A stretch of 64,000 nt of DNA from contig NZ_KQ948735.1 in the NCBI RefSeq assembly GCF_001514195.1, forward strand, positions 311,172 through 375,171, given 5' to 3'. Shown here in pieces: positions 47,828 to 56,644 of the stretch. How positions within the stretch are numbered: the first letter of the stretch is position 1; each line of letters opens with the position of its first letter. The DNA comes from Streptomyces griseorubiginosus (lineage in GTDB: Bacteria > Actinomycetota > Actinomycetes > Streptomycetales > Streptomycetaceae). Both the position numbers and the translations under genes were made by a program. Below the pieces are notes generated by a model. The model had not been told where the DNA came from and searched no databases. It was given only the letters and a program-made list of their open reading frames with translations.

Positions 47828-48573
47828 CCGCGCCCGTATTCGTCGTCGACCACTTCGACGCGGGAGGCGGCGGACACTACGTCCTCGACGGCCCCGAAGG
47901 CCGGCACGCCGTCTCGGTGAAGCGGCTCCAGCCCGGCGAGGACGTCATCCTCACCGACGGGACCGGTCGGTGGGCCGACTGCGTGGTGCTCGCCGCCGAG
48001 GGCAAGGACCGGCTGGTCGTCCAGCTGGACTCGGTGTCCGAGGAGCCGCAGCCCCAGCCCCGCATCACCGTCGTCCAGGCCCTCCCCAAGGGCGACCGCG
48101 GTGAACTCGCCGTGGAGACCATGACCGAGGTCGGCGTCGACGCCGTCGTGCCGTGGCAGGCGGCCCGTTGCATCACCCAGTGGCGGGGCGAGAGGGGCCT
48201 GAAGGCGCTCGCCAAGTGGCGGGCCACCGCCCGCGAGGCCGGCAAGCAGTCCCGCCGGGTCCGCTTCCCCGAGGTCGCGGACGCGGCGAGCACCAAGCAG
48301 GTTGCCGCACTTCTCGCCAAAGCGGACTTCGCCGCGGTGCTCCACTCCGACTTCGATCGCGGCAGCGAGCCGCTGGCCACCGCCGAACTGCCAGACGAGG
48401 GCGAGATCGTGCTGGTCGTCGGCCCCGAAGGCGGCGTCGCCAAGGACGAGTTGGCGCTCTTCGAGGAGGCCGGCGCGCGGCCCTATGTCCTCGGGCCGAC
48501 CGTGCTGCGCACCTCGACCGCCGGGACCGCGGCGACCGCCCTGCTCCTCGGCCGCACCGGCCGCTGGTCCTGA
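47824..48573 (+). CDS. rsmE: 16S rRNA m3U1498 methyltransferase
   Basis: SPOUT-fold methyltransferase. Family segments: N-terminal PUA-like GHYVLDGPEGRHAVSVKRLQPGE, ITVVQALPKGDRGELAVETMTEVGVDAVVPW, and the SAM-knot IVLVVGPEGGVAKDELALF with LGPTVLRTSTAGTAA. 249 residues. ATG 47824 overlaps the upstream stop by 4 bp. In many actinomycetes rsmE follows dnaJ; here the nitronate monooxygenase gene lies between. Confidence 0.95.
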   Translation: MTAPVFVVDHFDAGGGGHYVLDGPEGRHAVSVKRLQPGEDVILTDGTGRWADCVVLAAEGKDRLVVQLDSVSEEPQPQPRITVVQALPKGDRGELAVETMTEVGVDAVVPWQAARCITQWRGERGLKALAKWRATAREAGKQSRRVRFPEVADAASTKQVAALLAKADFAAVLHSDFDRGSEPLATAELPDEGEIVLVVGPEGGVAKDELALFEEAGARPYVLGPTVLRTSTAGTAATALLLGRTGRWS

Positions 48574-48590
48574 CCTCCTGGAGGACGGCT

Positions 48591-48983
48591 GTGGAACTCG
48601 CCCAAGTACGCCTGCTCGTCACCGACTTCGCCGCCTGCTACCGCTTCTACGCCGACGTCCTCGGCCTCAAGCCCCAGTCGGGCGCGACGGACGGACCGTA
48701 CGAGAAGTTCAGCCCCGCCACCGGCTCGGCCGGCATCGCGCTCCAGGACCGCTCGATGATGGCCGAGGTCCTGGACGAACTCGGCGGCACGGCCACCGGT
48801 CACCGCTCCCTGGTGGTGCTCCGCGTGGACGACCTGGACACCTACTGCGCGCAGCTCACCGCCCGCGGCGCGACCCTCCTGAACGGCCCCGCCCCCATGA
48901 CGGACCGCATGCGCGTGGCCCACCTCAAGGACCCGGAGGGCAACCTGGTGGAACTCCAGGAGTGGCTGCTGCTGCGCGGCTGA
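48591..48983 (+). CDS. VOC family protein (130 aa)
   Basis: Glyoxalase/bleomycin-resistance/dioxygenase fold: ELAQVRLLVTDFAACYRFYADVLGLKP at the start and RVAHLKDPEGNLVELQEW at the end (metal-ligand Glu in the last motif). GTG 48591 has CTGGAGGACG upstream. It follows rsmE by 17 bp. Substrate unknown. Confidence 0.88.
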   Translation: MELAQVRLLVTDFAACYRFYADVLGLKPQSGATDGPYEKFSPATGSAGIALQDRSMMAEVLDELGGTATGHRSLVVLRVDDLDTYCAQLTARGATLLNGPAPMTDRMRVAHLKDPEGNLVELQEWLLLRG

Positions 48984-49072
48984 GCGCGGGCGCACGGTCC
49001 GGGGAGCGCCCGGCGCGCGCGTGGCCGTATGCGCTCTTCCGTCGGACGGTGCGCGGTGGCAGTCTGCTGTCC

Positions 49073-49606
49073 ATGGGGGCGTTGAGGCAGATCTGGCGTC
49101 GGCCGCGCGGGGTGCGGACGGTGGGTGCGGTGGTGCTCGCCGTGCTGGCCGTGGGCGGGCTCTCCGCCTGCGATCCGGCCGGTGCGGTCAGTTCCGCGAC
49201 CGTGTCCTACACCACCGACCAGCTGGTCACCAAGGAGCTGAACCGGCAGAAGGCCGACGTGAGTTGGCTGACCTGTACGGCCTCGTACGACAACGGCGAC
49301 CGGACGCCGAGCGCCAGTGTGAACACCGTGGCCACCGTCGACTGCGAGGGGAAGACGAGGGACGGCAAGGACATCACCGTCAAGGGCAAGGTGACCCGGA
49401 CCGTGAGCGGGGCGTGTGTGCGGGGGAACCTGACCGCCACCGTCGGCGGCAAGCAGTGGTTCCGCGTGGACGGACTCGGGAACTGCAACGCCACGCCCAC
49501 CCCGCCGGTCAACAACCCGAACCAACCCGGCCCCACCGTCACCGTGACCGTCACCAAGACCATCTGGTGCCAGCGGGACCCGCAGTGCTGGCCCGACGGC
49601 AAGTGA
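49073..49606 (+). CDS. Putative lipoprotein (177 aa)
   Basis: ATG 49073. Signal peptide with twin-Arg-like basic start (RRPRGVRTVGAVVLAVLAV) and lipobox LSAC (mature Cys ~35). The exported part has six further cysteines including TCTASY, VDCEG, GACVRG, NCNAT and the C-terminal WCQRDPQCWPDG, so disulfides are likely. A Pro/Thr/Val linker precedes the end. No recognised family; envelope location is the only safe inference. Confidence 0.75.
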   Translation: MGALRQIWRRPRGVRTVGAVVLAVLAVGGLSACDPAGAVSSATVSYTTDQLVTKELNRQKADVSWLTCTASYDNGDRTPSASVNTVATVDCEGKTRDGKDITVKGKVTRTVSGACVRGNLTATVGGKQWFRVDGLGNCNATPTPPVNNPNQPGPTVTVTVTKTIWCQRDPQCWPDGK

Positions 49607-49639
49607 TCGAAACCTCTGTGCACGGCGACCGCGCGTGCA

Positions 49640-49651
49640 TAGGGTGATCGG
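49640..49651 (+). promoter_or_regulatory. -10 box for the tricorn-like protease gene
   Basis: TAGGGT (49640-49645) ends 6 nt before GTG 49652: candidate leaderless promoter, same hexamer as at nadD. Confidence 0.45.
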
Positions 49652-52600
49652 GTGACACAGCCTGCGACGTCTGCATATCTCCGGTTTCCGCATCTGCAGG
49701 GCGACTTGGTGGCCTTCACCGCCGAGGACGACGTGTGGCTCGCGCCGCTCGACGGCGGCCGCGCCTGGCGGGTCAGCGCCGACAACGTCCCGGTCACCCA
49801 CCCCCGGATCTCGCCCGACGGCACCACCGTCGCCTGGACCTCGGCCCGCGACGGCGCCCCCGAGGTGCACATCGCCCCGGTCGACGGCGGACCCACCAGG
49901 AGACTGACGTACTGGGGCAGTTCCCGCACCCAGGTGCGCGGCTGGACCCCCGACGGCGAGGTCCTCGCCATCACCACTCACGGCCAGGCGAGCCTGCGCC
50001 GCAGCTGGGCGCACACCGTCCCGCTCGACGGCGGCCCCGGCACCACCCTGCCGTACGGGCCCGTCGGCCATGTCGCGCACGGCCCGGCGACCGTGCTCCT
50101 GTCCGCCCCCATGGGTCGCGAGGCCGCGTGGTGGAAGCGCTACCGGGGCGGTACCGCGGGCAAGCTGTGGATCGACCGCGAGGGCGACGGGGAGTTCGTA
50201 CGGCTGCACGACGACCTCGACGGCAACATCGAGTACCCGGTGTGGGCGGCGGACCGGATCGCCTTCCTCTCCGACCACGAGGGCACCGGCGCGCTCTACT
50301 CCTCGCTTGCCGACGGCTCCGACCTGCGCCGTCACACTCCCCTCGACGGCTACTACGCCCGGCACGCCTCCGGAGACGGCACCCGGGTCGTCTACTCCTC
50401 CGCCGGCGAGCTGTGGATCCTCGACGATCTCGACGGCGCCGAACCCCGCCGCCTGGACGTCCGGCTCGGCGGCCAGCGCGTCGACCGGCAGCCGTTCCCG
50501 GTGAACGCCGCCCACTGGTTCGGCTCGGCCGCCCCCGACCACACCGCGCGCGGCAGCGCGGTCGCCGTGCGCGGAGCCGTCCACTGGGTCACCCACCGCG
50601 CCGGACCGGCCCGCGCCCTCGCCGTCGAACCCGGCGTGCGGGCCCGGCTGCCCCGCACCTTCCGCACCGAGGGCGAGGAGTGGGTGGTGTGGGTGACGGA
50701 CGCCGAGGGCGACGACGCCCTGGAGTTCGCACCCGCCACCGGCCTCGCCCCCGGCGCCACCCCGCGCCGCCTCGCCGCCGGACAGCTCGGCCGGGTCCTG
50801 GGCCTCGCCATGGCCCCCGACGGCAGCCGGGCCGCGGTCGCCGCGCACGACGGCCGGGTCCTGCTCGTCGAGCGGGAGACCGGCGAGGTCCGTGAGGTCG
50901 ACCGCTGCGAGGACGGCGACGTCCGCGGCCTGACCTTCTCGCCCGACTCGGCCTGGCTCGCCTGGACGCACCCCGGCCCCGGCCCGCTCTCCCAGCTCCG
51001 CCTCGCCAACACCACCGACCTCTCGGTCACCGAGGCCACCCCCCTGCGATTCCAGGACTACGCCCCCGCCTTCACCCTGGACGGCAAGCACCTGGCGTTC
51101 CTGTCCAACCGCTCCTTCGACCCGGTCTACGACGAGCACGTCTTCGACCTGGCCTTCGTGGTCGGCGACCGCCCGCACCTGATCACCCTCGCCGCGACCA
51201 CCCCCTCGCCCTTCGGGCCCCAGCGCCACGGCCGCCCCTTCGAGACCCCCGACAAGGACGAGACCCCCGACAGCGAGGGCACCCCGACCACCCGCATCGA
51301 CCTGGAGGGCCTCGCCGACCGGATCGTGCCCTTCCCGGTCGAGGCGGGCCGCTACTCCAACCTGCGCGCGGCCAAGGACGGCGTCCTGTGGCTGCGCCAC
51401 CCCGTCCAGGGCGTCCTCGGCGCCTCCCGGGCCACCCCGGACGACCCCGACCCCAAGACCGACCTCCAGCGCTACGACCTCGCCCAGCAGCGCCTCGAAC
51501 ACCTCGCGGGCGACGCCGACCACTTCGCCGTCAGCGGTGACGGCAAGCGGGTGCTGCTGTGGACCGACGGCCGGCTGAAGGTCGTACCGAGCGACCGGCG
51601 GGCCTCCGGCGACGAGGACAGCGACACCAACATCACCGTCGACCTCGGCCGGATCCGCCAGACCGTCGACCCGTCGGCCGAGTGGCGGCAGATGTACGAC
51701 GAGACCGGCCGCATCATGCGGGACCAGTTCTGGCGCCCGGACATGAGCGGCGTCGACTGGGACGGCGTCCTCGACCGGTACCGGCCCGTCCTGGACCGCC
51801 TGGCCACCCACGACGACCTCGTCGACCTCCTGTGGGAGGTGCACGGCGAACTCGGCACCTCGCACGCCTACGTCACCCCGCGCGGCGGCCACGGCCACGG
51901 GCCCCGGCAGGGACTCCTCGGCGCCGACATCTCCCGCCACGAGGACGGTCCGGGGGGATCGCCGCTGTGGCGCATCGACCGCATCCTGCCGAGCGAGACC
52001 TCCGACCCGCACGCCCGTTCCCCGCTCGCCGCACCCGGGGTCGCGGTCCGCGCCGGGGACGCGATCGTCGCCGTCGGCGGCCACCCGGTCGACCCGGTCA
52101 CCGGCCCCGGACCGCTGCTCGTCGGCACGGCGGACAAGCCCATCGAGCTGACCGTCTCCCCGTCCGGCGGCGGCGAGCTGCGCCACGCCGTCGTCGTGCC
52201 GATCTCCGACGAGGAGACCCTGCGCTACCACGCCTGGGTCGCCGACCGCCGCGCCTACGTCCACGAGAAGTCGGGGGGACGGCTGGGATACCTCCACGTC
52301 CCCGACATGCAGGCCCCCGGCTGGGCCCAGATCCACCGCGACCTGCGGGTGGAGGTGGCCCGCGAGGGCCTCGTGGTGGACGTGCGCGAGAACCGCGGCG
52401 GCCACACCTCCCAGCTGGTCGTGGAGAAGCTGGCCCGCAGGATCGTCGGCTGGGCGGTGCCCCGCGGGATGCGGCCGTACAGCTACCCCTGGGACGCGCC
52501 CAGGGGGCCAGTCGTGGCGGTGGCCAACGAGTTCTCCGGCTCCGACGGCGACATCGTCAACGCGGCGATCAAGGCGCTGGGCATCGGCCCGGTCGTCGGC

Positions 52601-52867
52601 ACCCGCACCTGGGGCGGTGTCATCGGCATCGACAGCCGCTACCGCCTGGTCGACGGCACGCTGATCACCCAGCCGAAGTACGCGTTCTGGCTGGAGGGCT
52701 ACGAGTGGGGCGTGGAGAACCACGGCGTCGACCCGGACGTGGAGGTCGTACAGCGGCCGCAGGACCACGCGGCGGGGAGGGACGTACAACTGGACGAGGC
52801 GGTGCGGCTGGCTCTGGAGGCGCTGGAGGAACGGCCGGCGAAGACTCCGCCGACCACGCCTCGTTAA
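49652..52867 (+). CDS. S41 family peptidase, tricorn protease homologue (1071 aa)
   Basis: Large cytoplasmic peptidase. Residues ~10-560 form beta-propeller blades (repeats such as HPRISPDGTTVAWTS and LTFSPDSAWLAWTH). Then come a tricorn core domain (~640-720), a PDZ domain (~740-850, RAGDAIVAVGGHPVDP) and the C-terminal catalytic domain with the nucleophile Ser in VANEFSGSDGDIVN (~960) and GGVIGID. Tricorn cuts oligopeptides released by the proteasome, which Streptomyces has. No signal peptide. GTG 49652. Confidence 0.92.
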   Translation: MTQPATSAYLRFPHLQGDLVAFTAEDDVWLAPLDGGRAWRVSADNVPVTHPRISPDGTTVAWTSARDGAPEVHIAPVDGGPTRRLTYWGSSRTQVRGWTPDGEVLAITTHGQASLRRSWAHTVPLDGGPGTTLPYGPVGHVAHGPATVLLSAPMGREAAWWKRYRGGTAGKLWIDREGDGEFVRLHDDLDGNIEYPVWAADRIAFLSDHEGTGALYSSLADGSDLRRHTPLDGYYARHASGDGTRVVYSSAGELWILDDLDGAEPRRLDVRLGGQRVDRQPFPVNAAHWFGSAAPDHTARGSAVAVRGAVHWVTHRAGPARALAVEPGVRARLPRTFRTEGEEWVVWVTDAEGDDALEFAPATGLAPGATPRRLAAGQLGRVLGLAMAPDGSRAAVAAHDGRVLLVERETGEVREVDRCEDGDVRGLTFSPDSAWLAWTHPGPGPLSQLRLANTTDLSVTEATPLRFQDYAPAFTLDGKHLAFLSNRSFDPVYDEHVFDLAFVVGDRPHLITLAATTPSPFGPQRHGRPFETPDKDETPDSEGTPTTRIDLEGLADRIVPFPVEAGRYSNLRAAKDGVLWLRHPVQGVLGASRATPDDPDPKTDLQRYDLAQQRLEHLAGDADHFAVSGDGKRVLLWTDGRLKVVPSDRRASGDEDSDTNITVDLGRIRQTVDPSAEWRQMYDETGRIMRDQFWRPDMSGVDWDGVLDRYRPVLDRLATHDDLVDLLWEVHGELGTSHAYVTPRGGHGHGPRQGLLGADISRHEDGPGGSPLWRIDRILPSETSDPHARSPLAAPGVAVRAGDAIVAVGGHPVDPVTGPGPLLVGTADKPIELTVSPSGGGELRHAVVVPISDEETLRYHAWVADRRAYVHEKSGGRLGYLHVPDMQAPGWAQIHRDLRVEVAREGLVVDVRENRGGHTSQLVVEKLARRIVGWAVPRGMRPYSYPWDAPRGPVVAVANEFSGSDGDIVNAAIKALGIGPVVGTRTWGGVIGIDSRYRLVDGTLITQPKYAFWLEGYEWGVENHGVDPDVEVVQRPQDHAAGRDVQLDEAVRLALEALEERPAKTPPTTPR

Positions 52868-52898
52868 GATGCCTCAGGACCTCTACGGAAGGAACCGC

Positions 52899-53252
52899 AT
52901 GGCAGGGGAACCCCAGGACGACTGCCTGTTCTGCAAGATCGTCGCAGGTCAGATCCCGGCGACCATCGTCCGCGAGACGGACACCACCGTCGCCTTCCGG
53001 GACATCAACCCGCAGGCCCCCACCCACGTCCTGGTGATCCCCAAGGCCCACTACGAGAACGCCGCGGCCCTCGCCTCCGCCGCCCCGGAACTCGCCGCGG
53101 ACGTCCTGCGCGAGACCCAGGCCGTCGCCGACGACGAGAAGCTGGAGAGCTACCGCACCGTCTTCAACACCGGCAGCGGTGCGGGCCAGACCGTCTGGCA
53201 CGCCCACGCCCATGTGGTCGGCGGCCGCGGCCTCCAGTGGCCCCCCGGATAA
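52899..53252 (+). CDS. HIT family protein (117 aa)
   Basis: Histidine-triad nucleotide hydrolase (HinT-like). Motifs: DDCLFCKIVAGQIPATIV with CxxC, VIPKAHYENA and the triad HAHAHVVGG (~100-108). ATG 52899 has GGAAGGAA upstream; the frame also holds ATG 52869. A TAAGAT -10-like box overlaps the stop of the protease gene (52865-52870). Followed by the RNase Z gene after 6 bp. Confidence 0.94.
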   Translation: MAGEPQDDCLFCKIVAGQIPATIVRETDTTVAFRDINPQAPTHVLVIPKAHYENAAALASAAPELAADVLRETQAVADDEKLESYRTVFNTGSGAGQTVWHAHAHVVGGRGLQWPPG

Positions 53253-53258
53253 CTCCCC

Positions 53259-54164
53259 ATGTCCGTACGTGAACTGGTCGTCCTCGGCACCGCCAGCCAG
53301 GTCCCCACCCGGCACCGCAACCACAACGGCTACCTGCTGCGCTGGGACGGCGAGGGCCTCCTCTTCGACCCCGGCGAGGGCACCCAGCGCCAGATGCTGC
53401 GCGCCGGGGTCGCCGCCCACGACCTCAACCGCATCTGCGTCACCCACTTCCACGGCGACCACTCACTCGGCCTCGCCGGAGTGATCCAGCGCATCAACCT
53501 CGACCGGGTCCCGCACGAGGTCACCGCCCACTACCCGAAGTCCGGGCAGCGCTTCTTCGACCGCCTGCGGTACGCGACGGCGTACCGCGAGACGGTCGCG
53601 CTCACCGAGGCACCGGTCGCCGAGGACGGGGTGATCGCACGGACCGCCGGCTACACCCTCGAGGCCCGCAAGCTCTCCCACCCCGTCGAGTCCTACGGCT
53701 ACCTCCTGACCGAGCCCGACGGCCGCCGCATGCTCCCCGACCGGCTCGCCGCGCACGGCATCAAGGGACCCGACGTCGGCCGGATCCAGCGCGAGGGCTC
53801 ACTGAACGGCGTCTCGCTCGACGACATCAGCGAGGTCCGCCGCGGCCAGCGGTTCGCGTTCGTCATGGACACCCGCCTCTGCGACGGCGTGCACGCGCTC
53901 GCCGACGGCGCCGACATGCTCGTCATCGAGTCGACGTTCCTCGACGAGGACGAGCAACTCGCCGTGGAGCACGGTCACCTGACGGCTGGTCAGGCGGCGC
54001 GGGTCGCCCGGGACGCCGGTGTGCGGCATCTCGTGCTGACCCACTTCAGCCAGCGCTACTCCGACCCGGACGAGTTCGAGCGGCAGGCGCGGGCCGCCGG
54101 GTACGAGGGCGAGCTGACCGTGGCCCACGACCTGCTGCGGGTGCCGGTTCCGAAACGGCGGTAG
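53259..54164 (+). CDS. rnz: Ribonuclease Z-type MBL hydrolase (301 aa)
   Basis: Metallo-beta-lactamase fold endonuclease that trims tRNA 3' ends. The metal motif is [19 protein letters not shown] (~62-80), with [16 protein letters not shown] (Asp ligand) and [11 protein letters not shown] near the end. Length and [23 protein letters not shown] fit RNase Z. The usual flexible arm is partial. Paired with the HIT gene. Confidence 0.88.
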   Translation: MSVRELVVLGTASQVPTRHRNHNGYLLRWDGEGLLFDPGEGTQRQMLRAGVAAHDLNRICVTHFHGDHSLGLAGVIQRINLDRVPHEVTAHYPKSGQRFFDRLRYATAYRETVALTEAPVAEDGVIARTAGYTLEARKLSHPVESYGYLLTEPDGRRMLPDRLAAHGIKGPDVGRIQREGSLNGVSLDDISEVRRGQRFAFVMDTRLCDGVHALADGADMLVIESTFLDEDEQLAVEHGHLTAGQAARVARDAGVRHLVLTHFSQRYSDPDEFERQARAAGYEGELTVAHDLLRVPVPKRR

Positions 54165-54172
54165 AGCAGCCG

Positions 54173-54184
54173 TACGATGCTTTG
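54173..54184 (+). promoter_or_regulatory. -10 box for the deaminase gene
   Basis: TACGAT (54173-54178) ends 6 nt before ATG 54185; no ribosome site. Candidate leaderless promoter. Confidence 0.45.
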
Positions 54185-55174
54185 ATGTCCCTCCCCAAAG
54201 CTGAACTGCACCTGCACATCGAAGGCACCCTGGAGCCGGAGCTGGCTTTCGAGCTGGCCGCGCGCAACGGCGTCGAGCTGCCCTACGCCGCCACGGACGA
54301 GCTGCGCAAGGCGTACGCCTTCGAGGACCTCCAGTCCTTCCTGAACCTGTACTACGAACTCATGGCCGTCCTGCGCACCGAGCGGGACTTCGAGGACCTG
54401 GCGAACGCGTACCTCGCCCGGGCCGCCGCGCAGGGGGTGCGGCACGCGGAGATCTTCTTCGACCCGCAGGCGCACATCGCGCGGGGCGTGGGGATGGGGA
54501 CGGTCGTCGAGGGGCTGTGGCGGGCGCTGGGCAGCAGCGTGGAGAACCACGGGATCTCCACCCAGTTGATCATGTGCTTCCTGCGGGACGAGTCCGCGGA
54601 GTCCGCACTGGAGACGCTGGAGGCCGCGAAGCCGTATCTCGACCGGATCGTCGGGGTCGGCCTCGACTCCGCCGAGGTGGGGCATCCGCCGGTGAAGTTC
54701 CGCGAGGTGTACGAGGCCGCGGCGGCGCTCGGGCTGCGGCGGGTGGCGCATGCGGGGGAGGAGGGGCCGCCGTCGTACATCGTCGAGGCGCTGGACGTGC
54801 TCGGGGTGGAGCGGATCGATCACGGGCTGCGGTGTGTGGAGTCGCCGGAGCTTGTCGCGCGGCTGGTGCGGGATCGTGTGCCGCTGACCTTGTGTCCCCT
54901 GTCCAACGTGCGGCTGCGGACGGTTGACGTGCTGGGTGATCATCCGTTGCCGGCGATGTTGGATGCGGGGCTTCTTTGCACGGTGAACTCTGACGACCCT
55001 GCGTACTTCGGGGGGTATGCGGGGGACAACTTCGAGGCGGTGCGGGTGGAGTTGGGGTTGGGGGAGGAGCGGTTGCGGGAGCTTGCCCGGAACTCCTTCC
55101 TTGCGGCGTTCCTTGAGCATGATGAGGAGCTGCGGGGTCGGTATCTTGCGGAAGTTGATGCGTACGAGTTCTGA
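54185..55174 (+). CDS. Adenosine/adenine deaminase family protein (329 aa)
   Basis: Zinc-dependent purine deaminase. Metal ligands in LHLHIEGTLEP (residues ~7-17), HAGEE (~197) with the catalytic Glu, RIDHGLRC, and NSDDPAYFGGY (Asp ligand). The short length and HIEGTLEPE motif resemble the adenine deaminase (Aah1-type) branch as much as adenosine deaminase, so the base specificity is uncertain. ATG 54185 was chosen (TTG 54182 is in frame). Codon use at the 3' end is less GC3-biased than neighbours. Confidence 0.88.
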   Translation: MSLPKAELHLHIEGTLEPELAFELAARNGVELPYAATDELRKAYAFEDLQSFLNLYYELMAVLRTERDFEDLANAYLARAAAQGVRHAEIFFDPQAHIARGVGMGTVVEGLWRALGSSVENHGISTQLIMCFLRDESAESALETLEAAKPYLDRIVGVGLDSAEVGHPPVKFREVYEAAAALGLRRVAHAGEEGPPSYIVEALDVLGVERIDHGLRCVESPELVARLVRDRVPLTLCPLSNVRLRTVDVLGDHPLPAMLDAGLLCTVNSDDPAYFGGYAGDNFEAVRVELGLGEERLRELARNSFLAAFLEHDEELRGRYLAEVDAYEF

Positions 55175-55200
55175 GGTGCGTTGTCGGGTGCGGGTGCTTC

Positions 55201-55257
55201 GTGGCTTGTCGCGCCCACGCGGCGGAGCCGCATATCGACACAGCCCCGCGCCCCTGA
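55201..55257 (+). repeat. Interspersed palindromic repeat, copy D (long form)
   Basis: GTGGCTTGTCGCGCCCACG, GCGGCGGAGCCGC, then CCCCGCGCCCCTGA. Near-match of copy A at 28748. It lies between the converging deaminase and MFS genes. Confidence 0.6.
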
Positions 55258-55262
55258 CCGTC

Positions 55263-56453
55263 TTAAGCAGCCGTTGCTTTGTCGTAGGCCTGGGTTTCCA
55301 CCTGGATCTCCACCACCGGCAAGGTCCTGCGGCCGGCACCCAGCGCTACCGCCGTCATCGGGGCCGCGATCAGCAGCAGGCCCGCTGCCAGGACCGTGCC
55401 CATCACCGGGAAGCCTGCCTGGGATGCGAGGACACTGCCCGTCAGGGGGCCCGCTGCTGTGCCCAACGACGACGCCGAGCCGACCAGGACCGCCCAGCGG
55501 CCCCGGGGGTCCAGGGAGGCGGCCAGGCCTATGACGTACGACAGGACGATCGGGTAGAGGGTGTTCCACGCGATCTCGCCGGTCGCGAAGGTCGTGAGGT
55601 CCGTCGCCGAGGCGCTGAGGGTGATGCAGGCGGCGATGAGGACCGTGCCGCCGCCGATGGGGAGGGCGCGGCCGAGGCGCGGGCCGAGGGCGCCCGCGCC
55701 GACGACTCCCAGCAGGCCCGCGCCGAGGGCGATGGCGAAGACCGCGCCGACCGTCGTCTCGGAGAGGTGGGCCTGGGTGAGGCCGATGCGGCCGCTGACG
55801 CCCCAGAGGGCGTTCTGGGTGAGGGACCAGCAGGGGGCGGTGGCGGCCAGGAGGAGGCCGGCACGCAGGTGGGGGAGGGGAGCGGTCGCCGTGTCCCGGC
55901 TGGGGGCGGGGGTCGTGGCGAGCGGGAGACGGCCCGTCAGGGGCCAGACCGCCAGGGCGGTGAGGGCGATCGCCGCGAGCGGCTGGCCGTGGCCCTGGCC
56001 CAGGTGGGGGACGGTCAGGTAGACGACGCCCGCGAGGGCGGAGACGCCCAGCAGGCCGGCCGTGGTGGTGCGGTGCGGGTCGGGCTGGGCGGCGATGCCG
56101 GTGGCGGCCACCGCGGTCGCCGTACCGGATCCGAAGCCGCCGATCAGGGCACCCACGACGACCGCGGGGACGGCGTGGGCCAGGGCGGCGCCGCCGTAGC
56201 CGAGGACGGCGAGGGCCAGGCCGACGCGGGCGAGGGTGCGGGGGCCGAGGCGGTCCACGCGGGAGGCGAGCAGGAAGCCGGCCGAGGCCGAACTCAGCAA
56301 CAGGGCACTGCCGACGGCGCCCGCCTCGGTGGCGGTCAGCGAAAGACCCGAGTCGAGTCTGCCGACGGTGGTGGGGAGGAGATAGGGGGCGAGGTACCCG
56401 GCCGTGAAAAGGGCGACGAGGGGCCAGGGCAGGGTGGAGCGACGGGCGAACAC
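55263..56453 (-). CDS. MFS transporter (396 aa)
   Basis: About 12 membrane spans; the N-terminal half has SRVDRLGPRTLARVGLALAVLG (loop 2-3-type motif) and GGFGSGTATAVAATGIAAQPDP. The substrate is not predictable. GTG 56453 is the best start, weakly preceded by GGGAAC; no other start has a better site. It lies downstream of the iclR gene on the same strand, ~190 bp apart, with its own promoter region containing a CRP-like palindrome. Confidence 0.82.
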   Translation of the reverse strand: MFARRSTLPWPLVALFTAGYLAPYLLPTTVGRLDSGLSLTATEAGAVGSALLLSSASAGFLLASRVDRLGPRTLARVGLALAVLGYGGAALAHAVPAVVVGALIGGFGSGTATAVAATGIAAQPDPHRTTTAGLLGVSALAGVVYLTVPHLGQGHGQPLAAIALTALAVWPLTGRLPLATTPAPSRDTATAPLPHLRAGLLLAATAPCWSLTQNALWGVSGRIGLTQAHLSETTVGAVFAIALGAGLLGVVGAGALGPRLGRALPIGGGTVLIAACITLSASATDLTTFATGEIAWNTLYPIVLSYVIGLAASLDPRGRWAVLVGSASSLGTAAGPLTGSVLASQAGFPVMGTVLAAGLLLIAAPMTAVALGAGRRTLPVVEIQVETQAYDKATAA

Positions 56454-56485
56454 GGGCGTTCCCAGGGCATGCGAAAGAAGCGGCT

Positions 56486-56502
56486 CAAAAAAAAAGGGGG
56501 GT
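56486..56502. other. A9-G6 homopolymer run
   Basis: Nine A followed by six G (plus strand) in the upstream region of the MFS gene. Long A-runs are rare in this GC-rich DNA. It is 33-50 bp upstream of the GTG, in the mRNA leader. Confidence 0.6.
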
Positions 56503-56579
56503 GGGCGCAGGCCGTCGACGGACAGGAACGCGCGAAGAATTTGTATCAAGCACGCGGTTGCGGAGACAGCCCGGAGGGC

Positions 56580-56593
56580 GTGATCTGGATCAC
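56580..56593. promoter_or_regulatory. CRP-like palindrome GTGA-N6-TCAC
   Basis: GTGATC-TG-GATCAC is a perfect palindrome with the GTGA-N6-TCAC spacing of Crp-family sites, upstream of the MFS gene and just past the iclR stop. Confidence 0.5.
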
Positions 56594-56644
56594 GATCCGT
56601 TTGGGGTGGGTGATGCCGGGTAGGCGAGCCGCTTTTCGGTGTGG

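Noticed and set aside
48842..52789. A 1315-codon minus-strand frame opposite the tricorn-like protease
   Set aside because: Antisense shadow of a strongly supported S41 peptidase.
56486..56502. A9-G6 run as a frameshift within the MFS gene
   Set aside because: The run lies upstream of the first credible start, and the membrane-protein similarity begins only after GTG 56453.
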